Assembly (NCBI GenBank): GCA_032055545.1
Contig: DAMBQR010000014.1
Span: 5,380-69,379 of the forward strand
Reading direction: 5' to 3'
Source of the DNA: Pseudescherichia sp032055545
Lineage (GTDB): Bacteria; Pseudomonadota; Gammaproteobacteria; Enterobacterales; Enterobacteriaceae
DNA length: 64,000 bases
Shown: one piece after another, positions 42,340-52,200 of the stretch
Layout: the number at the start of each line of letters is the position of its first letter
How positions within the stretch are numbered: the first letter of the stretch is position 1
The notes under the pieces: model-generated
The model's database searches: none
The model's input: only the letters and a program-made list of their open reading frames with translations
Told to the model about the DNA's origin: nothing
Program-made: the position numbers and the translations under genes

Positions 42340-42352
42340 AACCGACTCTGTT

Positions 42353-42703
42353 CGATCTTTCATCAGTTGCTGGATCGGCCATGTGACACACATCACATAT
42401 TGCTGCTTCAGGCATAAAGATCGTGGTGTAACCTAATGAATAGTCCAATATTATTTTTTTTAGTAATAAACAGATTATTCAGGGCCGCCCAGGTTTTCCC
42501 GGAGTAATTCCATACTTCTGCACAACTCTATCCACAGAAATCGTGAATAAAACCGCGGCTCGAACCCTCATTCTGTTTATAACTCAGGTGATAATTGTGA
42601 GTTATTCAAATGTTATTCGGTTATAGCGCATAGAGAGAGTGGTTTACCGTACCTCACGAGTGTGAAACAATCGTTTAATTCAGGTTTATTTTGAGGTAGT
42701 CCG
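42353..42703. other. Leader region of rppH, AT-rich spacer
   Basis: This ~350-bp stretch has a perfect CRP-site match (42382-42397), a third DnaA-box-like sequence (CTATCCACA, 42528-42536) and a 23-codon hydrophobic frame at 42436-42507 with poor ribosome-binding sequence. No convincing gene or terminator was seen. The rppH promoter should lie in the last 120 bp. Confidence 0.45.
42382..42397 (+). promoter_or_regulatory. Consensus CRP site in the mutH-rppH spacer
   Basis: TGTGA-CACACA-TCACA matches the CRP half-sites in all ten positions. It is about 314 bp upstream of rppH, too far for simple class I/II activation of that gene, so its target is unclear. Confidence 0.6.
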
Positions 42704-43234
42704 GTGATTGATGACGATGGCTACCGCCCAAATGTGGGTATCGTAATCTGTAATCGACAAGGCCAGGTGATGTGGGCCAGGCGCTTCGGTCAGCACTCAT
42801 GGCAGTTTCCCCAGGGCGGTATCAACCCTGGTGAGTCCCCGGAGCAAGCTATGTACCGGGAGCTGTTCGAAGAGGTGGGGCTGAGCCGTAAGGATGTACG
42901 TATTCTTGCTTCGACCCGCAGCTGGTTGCGTTACAAGTTACCAAAACGTTTGGTGCGTTGGGACACAAAGCCGGTTTGTATCGGCCAAAAACAGAAGTGG
43001 TTTCTTTTGCAATTGATCAGCAACGATGCGGATATCAATATGCAAACCAGCAGTACCCCTGAGTTTGATGGCTGGCGCTGGGTAAGCTACTGGTATCCTG
43101 TTCGTCAGGTCGTCTCGTTTAAGCGCGATGTCTATCGTCGGGTGATGAAGGAGTTTGCAAGTGTGGTGATGGCGCTGGCAGAGAGCACCCCTAAGCCACA
43201 ACACTCTCCTGCCTGGCGACGTAAAAGAGGATAA
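42704..43234 (+). CDS. rppH: RNA pyrophosphohydrolase
   Basis: 176 residues, Nudix hydrolase. It removes pyrophosphate from mRNA 5' triphosphate ends and so triggers RNase E decay. The Nudix box runs from Gly38 to residue 60 (GGINPGESPEQAMYREL... with REL and EEVGL). The start is GTG 42704 with GAGGT ahead; the protein then begins IDDDGYRPNVG exactly as in E. coli. It is followed by ptsP after 12 bp, so they form an operon. Confidence 0.96.
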   Translation: MIDDDGYRPNVGIVICNRQGQVMWARRFGQHSWQFPQGGINPGESPEQAMYRELFEEVGLSRKDVRILASTRSWLRYKLPKRLVRWDTKPVCIGQKQKWFLLQLISNDADINMQTSSTPEFDGWRWVSYWYPVRQVVSFKRDVYRRVMKEFASVVMALAESTPKPQHSPAWRRKRG

Positions 43235-43246
43235 GCCCTACATATC

Positions 43247-45493
43247 ATGCTCACCCGGTTGCGAGAGATAGTCGAGAAAGTTGCCAGCGCACCGCGCCTT
43301 AACGAGGCGCTGGATATTCTGGTAACGGACATTTGTCTGGCGATGGACACCGAAGTCTGTTCGGTCTACCTCGCCGATCACGACAGGCGCTGCTACTACC
43401 TGATGGCGACGCGCGGTTTGAAAAAGCCGCGCGGCCGCACCATCACGCTCGCATTCGATCAGGGTATCGTTGGCCTGGTAGGCAGGCTGGCGGAGCCGAT
43501 CAACCTCGCCGACGCGCAAAAACACCCCAGCTTTAAATACATTCCCTCGGTAAAAGAGGAGCGGTTCCGTGCATTTCTTGGCGTGCCGATTATTCAGCGA
43601 CGCCAGCTGCTGGGCGTGCTGGTGGTGCAGCAGCGCGAGCTGCGCCAGTTTGACGAGAGCGAAGAGTCGTTTTTAGTCACGCTGGCCACCCAGATGGCGG
43701 CCATCCTCTCCCAGTCGCAGCTTGCCGCCCTGTTTGGACAGTATCGCCAGACGCGCATTCGTGCGCTGCCTGCCGCTCCCGGCGTGGCTATTGCCGAGGG
43801 GTGGATGGATGCCACTCTGCCGCTGATGGAGCAGGTCTACGAGGCCTCGACGCTGGACACTGGCCTTGAGCGCGAACGGCTCACCGGCGCGCTTGAAGAG
43901 GCCGCAGGCGAGTTTCGCCGCTACAGCAAGCGTTTCGCTGCCGGGGCGCAGAAAGAGACGGCGGCCATCTTCGATCTCTACTCCCACCTGCTATCAGACG
44001 CCCGTCTCAGACGCGAGCTGTTTGACGAGGTCGATCGCGGCTTCGTGGCCGAGTGGGCGGTGAAAAAGGTCATTGGGCGCTTTGCCGAGCAGTTTGCCGC
44101 CCTCTCCGACGGCTACCTGAAGGAGCGTGCCGGCGACCTGCGCACGCTGGGGCAGCGCCTGCTGTTCCATCTCGACGATAGCCTACAGGGGCCCAATACC
44201 TGGCCTGAGCGCTTTGTGCTGGTGGCCGACGAGCTATCCGCCACTACGCTCGCGGAGTTGCCCCACGACCGGCTGGTAGGGGTGGTGGTGCGCGACGGCG
44301 CGGCCAACTCCCACGCGGCTATTATGGTGCGGGCGCTGGGCATTCCTACGGTGATGGGAGCCGATATCCAACCCTCGGTGCTACACCACCGCACGCTGGT
44401 GGTGGATGGGTACCGGGGTGAGATCCTGGTCGATCCCGAGCCGATCCTGCTCCAGGAGTACCAGCGTCTCATCACCGAAGAGAACGAACTCAGCAAGCTC
44501 GCGGAGGATGAGGTTAACCTTCCCGCCCAGCTGAAGAGCGGCGATCGGGTTAAGGTGATGCTCAACGCGGGCCTTAGCCCTGAGCATGAGGAGCAGCTCG
44601 GCAGCCGCATCGACGGCATTGGCCTTTACCGCACTGAAATCCCGTTTATGCTGCAAAGCGGTTTCCCCTCGGAAGAGGAGCAGGTGGCCCAGTATCAGGG
44701 GATGCTGCAGCTGTTTAACGAGAAGCCGGTCACCCTGCGCACGCTGGACGTCGGTGCGGATAAGCAGCTGCCCTATATGCCCATCAGCGAGGAGAACCCG
44801 TGCCTTGGCTGGCGGGGGATCCGTATTACGCTCGATCAGCCGGAGATCTTTCTCATCCAGGTGCGAGCCATGCTGCGTGCCAACGCCGCCACCGGCAACC
44901 TTAGTATCCTGCTGCCGATGGTCACCAGCATCGAAGAGATAGACGAAGCCCGGCGTCTGATTGAGCGCGCCGGACGCGAAGTCGAGGAGATGATCGGCTA
45001 CGCCATCCCCAAACCACGTATTGGCGTGATGCTGGAGGTGCCTTCGATGGTCTTTATGCTGGCGCATCTGGCAAGCAGGGTCGATTTTATCTCCGTTGGC
45101 ACCAACGATCTTACCCAGTATCTGCTGGCGGTCGATCGCAACAACACCCGCGTGGCGAGCCTCTATGACAGCCTGCATCCTGCCGTTCTGCGGGCGCTGG
45201 CGACGATTGCCCAGGAGACGGAGCGCCACGGAATCGATCTCTGCCTGTGCGGTGAAATGGCGGGCGATCCGATGTGCGTCGCAGTACTGATTGGCCTTGG
45301 CTATCGTCATCTGTCGATGAACGGCCGCTCGGTAGCCCGTGTTAAATACCTGCTGCGCCATATCGATCGCGAGGATGCCGAGACCCTGGCAAACCGCGCC
45401 CTTGAAGCCCAGTTTACCAGCGAGGTGCGTCACCAGGTGGCGGCCTTTATGGAGGGTCGCAGCATGGGCGGCCTGATCCGCGGAGGACGCTAG
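43247..45493 (+). CDS. ptsP: Phosphoenolpyruvate-protein phosphotransferase PtsP (EI-Ntr)
   Basis: 748 residues. An N-terminal GAF domain (about 1-165) is followed by the full enzyme I module. The phospho-accepting His is residue 356 in GAANSHAAIM, and the PEP-binding barrel contains RTEIPFM and EVPSMVFM, then LCGEMAGDP. It heads the nitrogen-related PTS (PtsP-PtsO-PtsN), and the GAF domain senses glutamine/2-oxoglutarate. It is immediately downstream of rppH. Confidence 0.96.
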   Translation: MLTRLREIVEKVASAPRLNEALDILVTDICLAMDTEVCSVYLADHDRRCYYLMATRGLKKPRGRTITLAFDQGIVGLVGRLAEPINLADAQKHPSFKYIPSVKEERFRAFLGVPIIQRRQLLGVLVVQQRELRQFDESEESFLVTLATQMAAILSQSQLAALFGQYRQTRIRALPAAPGVAIAEGWMDATLPLMEQVYEASTLDTGLERERLTGALEEAAGEFRRYSKRFAAGAQKETAAIFDLYSHLLSDARLRRELFDEVDRGFVAEWAVKKVIGRFAEQFAALSDGYLKERAGDLRTLGQRLLFHLDDSLQGPNTWPERFVLVADELSATTLAELPHDRLVGVVVRDGAANSHAAIMVRALGIPTVMGADIQPSVLHHRTLVVDGYRGEILVDPEPILLQEYQRLITEENELSKLAEDEVNLPAQLKSGDRVKVMLNAGLSPEHEEQLGSRIDGIGLYRTEIPFMLQSGFPSEEEQVAQYQGMLQLFNEKPVTLRTLDVGADKQLPYMPISEENPCLGWRGIRITLDQPEIFLIQVRAMLRANAATGNLSILLPMVTSIEEIDEARRLIERAGREVEEMIGYAIPKPRIGVMLEVPSMVFMLAHLASRVDFISVGTNDLTQYLLAVDRNNTRVASLYDSLHPAVLRALATIAQETERHGIDLCLCGEMAGDPMCVAVLIGLGYRHLSMNGRSVARVKYLLRHIDREDAETLANRALEAQFTSEVRHQVAAFMEGRSMGGLIRGGR

Positions 45494-45585
45494 CGTTAGC
45501 GGCTGCGGGTAAACGGAAGATACAGATCTTTTACAACTTCGCCCTAATCGCCCGTCAGGCTTATGCTATGATTCCCAGCTTTGGA

Positions 45586-45605
45586 GCGCCCTGTTTCATG
45601 GGCGC
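45586..45605 (+). other. Stem-loop in the lgt leader
   Basis: GCGCCC (45586-45591), loop TGTTTCAT, GCGC-type partner GGGCGC (45600-45605). It lies about 55 bp before the lgt start and after a possible -10 (GCTATGAT near 45565). No T-run follows; it could be an mRNA-stability or attenuation element. Confidence 0.4.
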
Positions 45606-45658
45606 ACATCTTAACCGCTGTCGATTTTTGGCGGAATAACAACACTTTGTGGTGACAG

Positions 45659-46534
45659 ATGAATAATGGATATCTGCATTTTCCCGATTTCGATCCGGTA
45701 ATTTTCTCTATCGGACCGGTTTCGCTACACTGGTACGGCCTGATGTATCTGGTTGGCTTTATTTTTGCCATGTGGCTGGCTGGCCGCCGCGCAAGTCGTC
45801 CCGGTAGTGGCTGGACGAAAAACGAAGTAGAAAACCTGCTCTATGCGGGCTTCCTGGGCGTTTTCCTCGGTGGACGCATCGGCTACGTGCTGTTCTACAA
45901 CTTTCCGACCTTTATTCAGGATCCGCTCTATCTGTTCCGCGTCTGGGACGGCGGCATGTCCTTCCACGGCGGCCTGGTCGGGGTGATTGTGGTGATGATC
46001 ATCTTCGCGAAACGCACGAAGCGCACCTTCTTCCAGGTGTCGGATTTTATTGCGCCGCTGATCCCGTTCGGGTTGGGTGCCGGGCGTCTGGGTAACTTTA
46101 TCAACGGCGAGCTGTGGGGCCGCGTCGATCCGAGTTTCCCCTATACCATGCTTTTCCCTGGCTCCCGCGCCGAAGATATGGCTCTGCTGCCGTCGCACCC
46201 GGAGTGGCAGTCTATTTTTGACACCTATGGCGTCCTGCCGCGCCACATGTCTCAGCTATACGAGCTGGCGCTGGAAGGCGTTGTACTGTTTATCATCCTT
46301 AATCTGTATATCCGTAAGCCGCGTCCGATGGGTGCAGTATCAGGCCTGTTCCTGATCGGCTATGGCGCATTCCGCATCATCGTGGAGTTCTTCCGCCAGC
46401 CGGACGCGCAGTTTACCGGCGAATGGGTGCAGTACATCAGCATGGGCCAGATCCTCTCTATCCCAATGATTATTGCGGGCGCGCTGATGATGGTCTGGGC
46501 GTACCGCCGTCGCCCGCAGCAACACGTCTCCTGA
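45659..46534 (+). CDS. lgt: Prolipoprotein diacylglyceryl transferase
   Basis: 291 residues, about seven membrane helices. It transfers diacylglycerol from phosphatidylglycerol to the lipobox Cys of pre-lipoproteins, the first step of lipoprotein maturation. The family signature GAGRLGNFINGELWGR is intact, as are HWYGLMYLVGF and GGMSFHGG. It is essential in E. coli. The stop is 6 bp before thyA, and the pair is co-transcribed. Confidence 0.97.
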   Translation: MNNGYLHFPDFDPVIFSIGPVSLHWYGLMYLVGFIFAMWLAGRRASRPGSGWTKNEVENLLYAGFLGVFLGGRIGYVLFYNFPTFIQDPLYLFRVWDGGMSFHGGLVGVIVVMIIFAKRTKRTFFQVSDFIAPLIPFGLGAGRLGNFINGELWGRVDPSFPYTMLFPGSRAEDMALLPSHPEWQSIFDTYGVLPRHMSQLYELALEGVVLFIILNLYIRKPRPMGAVSGLFLIGYGAFRIIVEFFRQPDAQFTGEWVQYISMGQILSIPMIIAGALMMVWAYRRRPQQHVS

Positions 46535-46540
46535 GGAATC

Positions 46541-47335
46541 ATGAAACAGTATTTAGAACTGATGCAAAAAGTGCTGGATGAAGGCACACAGAAAAACGAC
46601 CGTACCGGCACCGGCACGCTTTCCATTTTTGGCCATCAGATGCGCTTTAACCTGCAGGAGGGCTTCCCGCTGGTGACCACCAAGCGTTGCCACCTGCGCT
46701 CAATCATCCATGAGCTGCTGTGGTTCCTGCAGGGCGATACCAATATCGCCTACCTGCATGAAAACAACGTCACCATCTGGGACGAGTGGGCCGACGAGCA
46801 GGGTAACCTTGGCCCGGTCTACGGCAAACAGTGGCGCGCATGGCCAACGCCGGATGGTCGCCACATCGACCAGATCGCGACCGTGCTGAACCAGCTAAAG
46901 ACCGATCCAGACTCGCGACGGATCATCGTCTCTGCATGGAACGTCGGCGAACTGGACAAAATGGCGCTGGCCCCGTGCCACGCGTTGTTCCAGTTCTACG
47001 TTGCGGACGGCAAGCTCTCCTGTCAGCTCTACCAGCGCTCCTGCGATGTCTTCCTCGGCCTGCCGTTTAACATCGCCAGCTATGCGCTGCTGGTGCATAT
47101 GATGGCGCAGCAGTGCGACCTGGAGGTAGGTGACTTCGTCTGGACCGGCGGCGATACCCATCTCTACAGCAACCACATGGAGCAGACGCATCTGCAGCTG
47201 ACCCGTGAACCGCGTGCGCTGCCAAAGCTTGTCATCAAACGTAAGCCGGACTCGCTGTTTGACTACCGCTTCGACGACTTTGAGATCGAAGGCTACGATC
47301 CGTACCCTGGCATTAAAGCCCCGGTTGCTATCTGA
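46541..47335 (+). CDS. thyA: Thymidylate synthase
   Basis: 264 residues. It methylates dUMP to dTMP with methylene-tetrahydrofolate. The catalytic nucleophile is Cys146 in LAPCHALFQF, and the phosphate-binding arginines include DSRRII. GAGG precedes ATG 46541. Length equals the E. coli enzyme. A GC-rich terminator follows. Confidence 0.97.
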   Translation: MKQYLELMQKVLDEGTQKNDRTGTGTLSIFGHQMRFNLQEGFPLVTTKRCHLRSIIHELLWFLQGDTNIAYLHENNVTIWDEWADEQGNLGPVYGKQWRAWPTPDGRHIDQIATVLNQLKTDPDSRRIIVSAWNVGELDKMALAPCHALFQFYVADGKLSCQLYQRSCDVFLGLPFNIASYALLVHMMAQQCDLEVGDFVWTGGDTHLYSNHMEQTHLQLTREPRALPKLVIKRKPDSLFDYRFDDFEIEGYDPYPGIKAPVAI

Positions 47336-47354
47336 TAGTCATAGCCTGCCACAG

Positions 47355-47380
47355 CCGGCGCGTTACTGCGCCGGTTTCTT
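47355..47380 (+). terminator. Intrinsic terminator of lgt-thyA
   Basis: CCGGCGC (47355-47361) pairs with GCGCCGG (47368-47374), followed by TTTCTTT. It lies 20 bp after the thyA stop. Confidence 0.88.
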
Positions 47381-47518
47381 TCCGCTCTCATTCCATTTTG
47401 CGACCCGCTTTCCCGCTGTGATGTAACCCTCTGCAAACCACCCTATTTCTCTCGTAGCGCCTCGTAAAAGTAACCATTTCGCCTCGCATGCGTTGCTTTT
47501 TGAGTGCAGAGTGCGGCC

Positions 47519-47989
47519 ATGAAAAAAGAGCAGGGCTACACCCTTATTGAAACCACGGTGGCGACGATTGTTCTGGTGATCCTGAGCGCGTCGGGGCTGT
47601 ACGGCTGGCAGAGCTATCAGGCGCATCAGCGTCTATGGCAAACCGCCTGGCAGGTACGTGACTACCTGGAGCTGCTGCGGGACGACGCCAACTGGCACAA
47701 CCGGGATCGCAAGATACGGGTGAAGCAGGAGAGCGGTCGCTGGTGTCTGCTGGCATCGGCTGACGCGCAGGCGCGCTGCGGGGCGGATAATCCCCTTGCG
47801 CTGCGCCCACTCTGGCCAGAGGTGGCGCTGGTGGATATCACCCCCTCCCTCGGTTTTTACGGGCTGCGCAATACCGCATGGGCCGGGCACATCACGCTGC
47901 GCAGCGAGGCGGGGGAGTGGCAAATCATTGTATCGAACTGGGGGCGGATAAGAGTATGCCAGCGGACAAACAGCGGCTCATGCAGCTAA
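47519..47989 (+). CDS. ppdA: Prepilin peptidase-dependent protein A (minor pseudopilin)
   Basis: 156 residues. A short basic leader MKKEQG is followed by the type IV pilin-like motif YTLIETTVATIVLVIL, with cleavage expected after Gly6 and the conserved Glu5 of the mature protein. ATG 47519 is used since the leader starts there. It is the first of four minor-pseudopilin-like genes in a row, ending at recC. They may assist a type II secretion or type IV pilus system encoded elsewhere. Confidence 0.9.
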   Translation: MKKEQGYTLIETTVATIVLVILSASGLYGWQSYQAHQRLWQTAWQVRDYLELLRDDANWHNRDRKIRVKQESGRWCLLASADAQARCGADNPLALRPLWPEVALVDITPSLGFYGLRNTAWAGHITLRSEAGEWQIIVSNWGRIRVCQRTNSGSCS

Positions 47990-48543
47990 CCCAGGGCGGC
48001 TTCTCGCTGCTGGAGGTACTGCTCGCCATGGTCATTGGCAGCGTGCTGTTGCTTAGCGCCGCCCGCTTTTTACCTGCGCTACAAACGGCAATGCTACACC
48101 AGACCCGGCAGCAAACTCTGGAGGAGGCGCTTTGGCAGCATCTCTTTACCCTGGGGAAACATCTTCAGCGGGCCGGTTACTGTCGGGGCGAGTGCACTGG
48201 GCAGCCGCTGGTCGTTGGCCGTCAGGGAGCCTGCGTTATCGTGCAGTGGGATGCCAACAGCAACGGCCGGTGGGAGCATTCGCCCCTCTCTGAGGCGGAG
48301 CAGACCGGCTTTCGCCTGCAGAGCGGCGTGCTGGAGACGCGGCAGGGGGCAGAGAGCTGTGAAGAGAAGGGGTGGGATAAAATTACCGATCCGGCCACGG
48401 TCAGCGTACAGCGCTTCACGGTGGCTCGCCAGTCGCAGGGTCTTTTGGCCCCAACGCTGACGGTGACGCTGATGGCGGCACCCGCCGATCATCCTCAGGA
48501 GACCATTAGCGCGACGTACAGCGTGGAGGGGTACAACTTATGA
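47956..48543 (+). CDS. ppdB: Prepilin peptidase-dependent protein B (minor pseudopilin)
   Basis: 195 residues. The leader ends QGG and the mature motif FSLLEVLLAMVIGSVLLL has the expected Glu5, so it is processed by a prepilin peptidase. ATG 47956 lies inside the last 34 bp of ppdA, giving overlapping genes; an internal ATG at 47980 would shorten the leader. The C-terminal globular part is typical of PilW-like minor pilins. Confidence 0.88.
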   Translation: MPADKQRLMQLTQGGFSLLEVLLAMVIGSVLLLSAARFLPALQTAMLHQTRQQTLEEALWQHLFTLGKHLQRAGYCRGECTGQPLVVGRQGACVIVQWDANSNGRWEHSPLSEAEQTGFRLQSGVLETRQGAESCEEKGWDKITDPATVSVQRFTVARQSQGLLAPTLTVTLMAAPADHPQETISATYSVEGYNL

Positions 48544-48546
48544 AAA

Positions 48547-48963
48547 GTGAAATCTGTGAGAGATGAAAGGGGGATCTCATCCCTGGCGCTGGTTCTGCTC
48601 TTGCTGGTACTGGGCAGCCTGATGCTTACCGGCTTGAACCAGCGCCAGCGCACCCATACGCAGCGCATCACCAGTGAAAGCCGGGCGCTACGGGATTTGG
48701 CCGCTGCCCACTCGGCTCTGGAGTGGGGGCGAATGCAGACCTGGCAGATGCAGCCCGCCGTGCAGTGCCGGGAGCATAATCGCCAGCCGTGGCGGGCCTG
48801 CCTGCGTATTTTTGCCGACAGGACGCTGGTGCTGATTGCCGCCAGCGGCAGTGAAACCCTGTGGCGCAGCGGGGTGATACGCGAGCGCAACGTGACGTTT
48901 TCGCCCCACGGCTGGAGCGATTTCTGTCCATTCAAGGAGATAGCACTATGCCGAATGCCGTAG
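48547..48963 (+). CDS. ygdB: YgdB, pseudopilin-like protein (PilX-type position)
   Basis: 138 residues from GTG 48547, or 135 from GTG 48556, the length of E. coli YgdB. The N-terminus RGISSLALVLLLLVLG has a pilin-like Gly followed by a hydrophobic helix but lacks the usual Glu5. The best ribosome-binding site (GGAGGGG near 48527) is spaced for an ATG at 48540 in another frame, which reads only eight codons and ends in TGA, so initiation may be unusual. It overlaps ppdC by 16 bp. Confidence 0.82.
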   Translation: MKSVRDERGISSLALVLLLLVLGSLMLTGLNQRQRTHTQRITSESRALRDLAAAHSALEWGRMQTWQMQPAVQCREHNRQPWRACLRIFADRTLVLIAASGSETLWRSGVIRERNVTFSPHGWSDFCPFKEIALCRMP

Positions 48964-49271
48964 TTTCCCGGAGAGGCTTTAGCCTGCCGGAGACGTTGCT
49001 GGCAATGGTGCTGCTGGTCATGGTTGTGACGGCGCTGACAGGGTATCATCGCGTGCTGCTACAGGGTTTCACTACCTGGAGCCACTATCGCTACCTGTGG
49101 CGCTACGGCTGGCAGCAGGCGCAGCCCAGGCCCGCGCCGCTACCGTCCGGCTGGCAGGCCAGCCGGATACAGACAACGGACGCCGGATGTGTCAGCATCA
49201 GCGTAACCATCACCTCGCCGGCGGGCAGGCAGGGGAAGATGACGCGGTTACATTGCCCAGTTTATAAGTAG
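48948..49271 (+). CDS. ppdC: Prepilin peptidase-dependent protein C (minor pseudopilin)
   Basis: 107 residues. The leader MPNAVVSRRG precedes FSLPETLLAMVLLVMVV, a prepilin-type cleavage site with Glu5 (Pro at position 4 is unusual). ATG 48948 follows AAGGAGATAG. It is the last pseudopilin gene and lies 12 bp before recC, so it probably shares a transcript with it. Confidence 0.88.
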   Translation: MPNAVVSRRGFSLPETLLAMVLLVMVVTALTGYHRVLLQGFTTWSHYRYLWRYGWQQAQPRPAPLPSGWQASRIQTTDAGCVSISVTITSPAGRQGKMTRLHCPVYK

Positions 49272-49283
49272 TCAGGAGCGTTT

Positions 49284-52200
49284 ATGTTAAGGGTCTATCA
49301 CTCCAATCGTCTGGATGTGCTGGAAGCATTGATGGAGTTTATCGTTGAGCGCGAACGGCTCGACGATCCCTTTGAGGCCGAAATGGTGCTGGTGCAGAGT
49401 ACCGGCATGGCGCAATGGTTGCAGATGACGCTCTCGCAAAAGTTTGGTATTGCCGCCAATATCGACTTCCCGCTCCCGGCGAGCTTTATCTGGGATATGT
49501 TTGTCCGCGTGCTGCCGGACATCCCGAAAGAGAGCGCCTTTAATAAACAGAGCATGAGCTGGAAGCTGATGACCCTGCTGCCGCAGATGCTGGAGCAGGA
49601 GGCGTTCACCATGCTCCGCCACTACCTCAATGATGACGACGACAAGCGCAAGCTGTTTCAGCTCTCGTCACGGGTGGCGGATCTCTACGATCAGTATCTG
49701 GTCTTTCGCCCGGAGTGGCTGACCCGCTGGGAAGAGGGGGGGGCGATAGACGGCCTCGGCGAAGCGCAGATCTGGCAGGCACCACTCTGGCGCGCGCTGG
49801 TGGAGCATACCGCTGCGCTGGGACAGCCGCACTGGCATCGTGCCAACCTCTATCAGCGTTTTATCAACGTGCTGGAATCCGCCACGACGCCGCCCGCCGG
49901 GCTACCCTCCCGGGTATTCATCTGCGGCATTTCTGCCCTGCCGCCGGTCTATCTCCAGGCGCTGCAGGCGCTGGGCAAGCATGTAGATATTCACCTGCTG
50001 TTCACCAACCCCTGCCGTTACTACTGGGGGGATATCAAAGATCCGGCGTTTCTCTCCCGGCTCATTGCCCGCCAGCGTAAGCACCACCTTGATGCCCATC
50101 CGGTAGCCCTGTTCCGTGAAGATCAGCCGGTAGAGGGCCTGTTTAACAGCGAAGGTGAGCAGGAGGTGGGTAACCCGCTGCTGGCCTCGTGGGGCAAGCT
50201 GGGACGCGACTACATCTATCTGCTGGCCGGGATGGATCGCTACGACGATCTCGACGCCTTCGTTGATATTACGCCCGGTGCGCTGCTGCAAAACCTGCAG
50301 TATGACATTCTGGAGCTGAAAAACAGCGCCGTCGCCGGCGTGACGGCCCAGGAGTATGAGCGCAGCGACAGCAAACGCAGGCTGGAGCGGGAGGATCGCA
50401 GCGTGGCGGTGCACGTCTGCCACAGTCCGCAGCGCGAGGTCGAGGTGCTGCACGATCGCCTGCTGGCGATGCTGGAGGAGGATCCAGATCTCTCCCCGCG
50501 CGACATCATTGTGATGGTGGCGGATATCGACAGCTACAGCCCCTTTATTCAGGCGGTATTTGGCAGTGCCAGCGGGGAGCGCTATCTGCCCTATGCCATC
50601 TCCGACCGCCGTGCCCGCCAGTCGCACCCGGCGCTACAGGCTTTTATCAGCCTGCTTTCACTGCCGGACAGCCGCTTCCAGTCGGAGGACGTGCTGGCAC
50701 TGCTGGATGTGCCGGTGCTTGCCGCACGGTTCAACATTGATGAAGAGGGGCTGCGCTATCTTCGCCAGTGGGTCAACGAGTCCGGCGTGCGCTGGGGTAT
50801 GGACGATGACAACGTACGCGAGCTGGCACTGCCCGCTACCGGCCAGCACACCTGGCAGTTTGGCCTGACGCGCATGCTCCTCGGCTACGCAATGGAGAGC
50901 CGTCAGGGCGAGTGGCAGTCGGTGCTGCCCTACGATGAGTCCAGCGGGCTGATTGCCGAGCTGGTGGGCCACCTGGCCTCGCTGCTGATGCAGCTCAGGC
51001 TGTGGCGCAAAGGGTTAGCCCAGGATCGCCCTCTGGCGGAGTGGCTACCGGTCTGCCGCGACATGCTCAACGACTTCTTCCTGCCGGATCCCGATACCGA
51101 AGCTGCGCTGGCGCTGATTGAGCAGCAGTGGCAGGCGGTGATCACCCAGGGCGTGGGCGCCCACTATGACGAGGCGGTGCCGCTCTCCCTGCTGCGCGAC
51201 GAGCTGGCGCAGAGGCTCGACCAGGAGCGCATCAGCCAGCGTTTCCTCGCGGGGCCTATCAACATCTGTACGCTGATGCCGATGCGTTCGATACCCTTTA
51301 AGGTGGTCTGCCTGCTGGGGATGAACGACGGCGTCTATCCGCGCGCGCTGGCACCGCTCGGCTTTGATTTGATGAGCCAAAAACCGATGCGCGGCGATCG
51401 CAGCCGCCGGGACGATGACCGCTACCTCTTCCTGGAGGCGCTCATCTCTGCCCAGCAGAAGCTCTATATCAGCTATATCGGGCGCTCGATCCAGGATAAC
51501 AGCGAACGCTTTCCGTCGGTGCTGGTGCAGGAGCTGGTGGATTACATCGGGCAGAGCCACTATCTGCCCGGTGATGAAGAACTGACCTGTGATGACAGCG
51601 CGAAGCGGGTGGTGGATCACATCACCCATCTGCATACGCGGATGCCGTTCGATGCAGAAAACTTTATTGCCGATGAGCTGCAAAGCTATGCCCGGGAGTG
51701 GTTGCCCGCCGCCAGCCAGCAGGGGGTGGCTCATGCCACCTTTATCCAGGAGCTGGAGGAGGAGCCGCTGGAGACGCTGGCGTTTGAGCAGCTTCAGCGC
51801 TTCTGGGCGCATCCGGTACGGGCCTTCTTCCAGATGCGCCTGAAGGTGAACTTCCGCCCTGAGGCGAGCGATATTCCCGACGCCGAGCCGTTTATCATTG
51901 ATGGCCTGGACCGCTACCAGCTTAACCAGGCGCTGCTTAATACCCTGGTGGAGGAGGAGGATGTCGAGAAGCTCTTCCGTCAGTATCGTGCGGCAGGCCA
52001 GCTGCCCTACGGCGCATTTGGGGAGATTGTCTGGGAGACCCAGCATCAGGAGATGCAGCAGCTGGCGTCGCGGGTTCACGAGCACCGCAAGCCCGCCGAG
52101 AGCATGGAGATCGAGCTTGATTGCGGCAAGGTGCACCTGACCGGCTGGCTACAGCATGTCCAGGAGGATGGCCTGCTGCGCTGGCGTCCTTCGATGCTGA

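Larger units (their letters stand above)
42209..42352 (+). pseudogene. ygdT: Stop-interrupted relic matching E. coli ygdT
   Basis: ATG 42209 reads MLSTEKWDK and then TGA (42236-42238). Past the stop, the same frame continues EKPALLFPFTALTCD...VLNLVAQYVDK. From memory this aligns with E. coli YgdT, a 48-residue ORF of unknown function at the same place, which has Cys (TGC) where this window has the TGA. Either the gene is dead here or it was never a protein gene and the DNA is conserved for another reason. The segment starts and ends at DnaA-box-like sequences. Confidence 0.55.

Noticed and set aside
42436..42507. 23-codon hydrophobic frame after the CRP site as a gene
   Set aside because: The ribosome-binding sequence is poor and no similarity is known, so it is mentioned only as a possibility in a finding.
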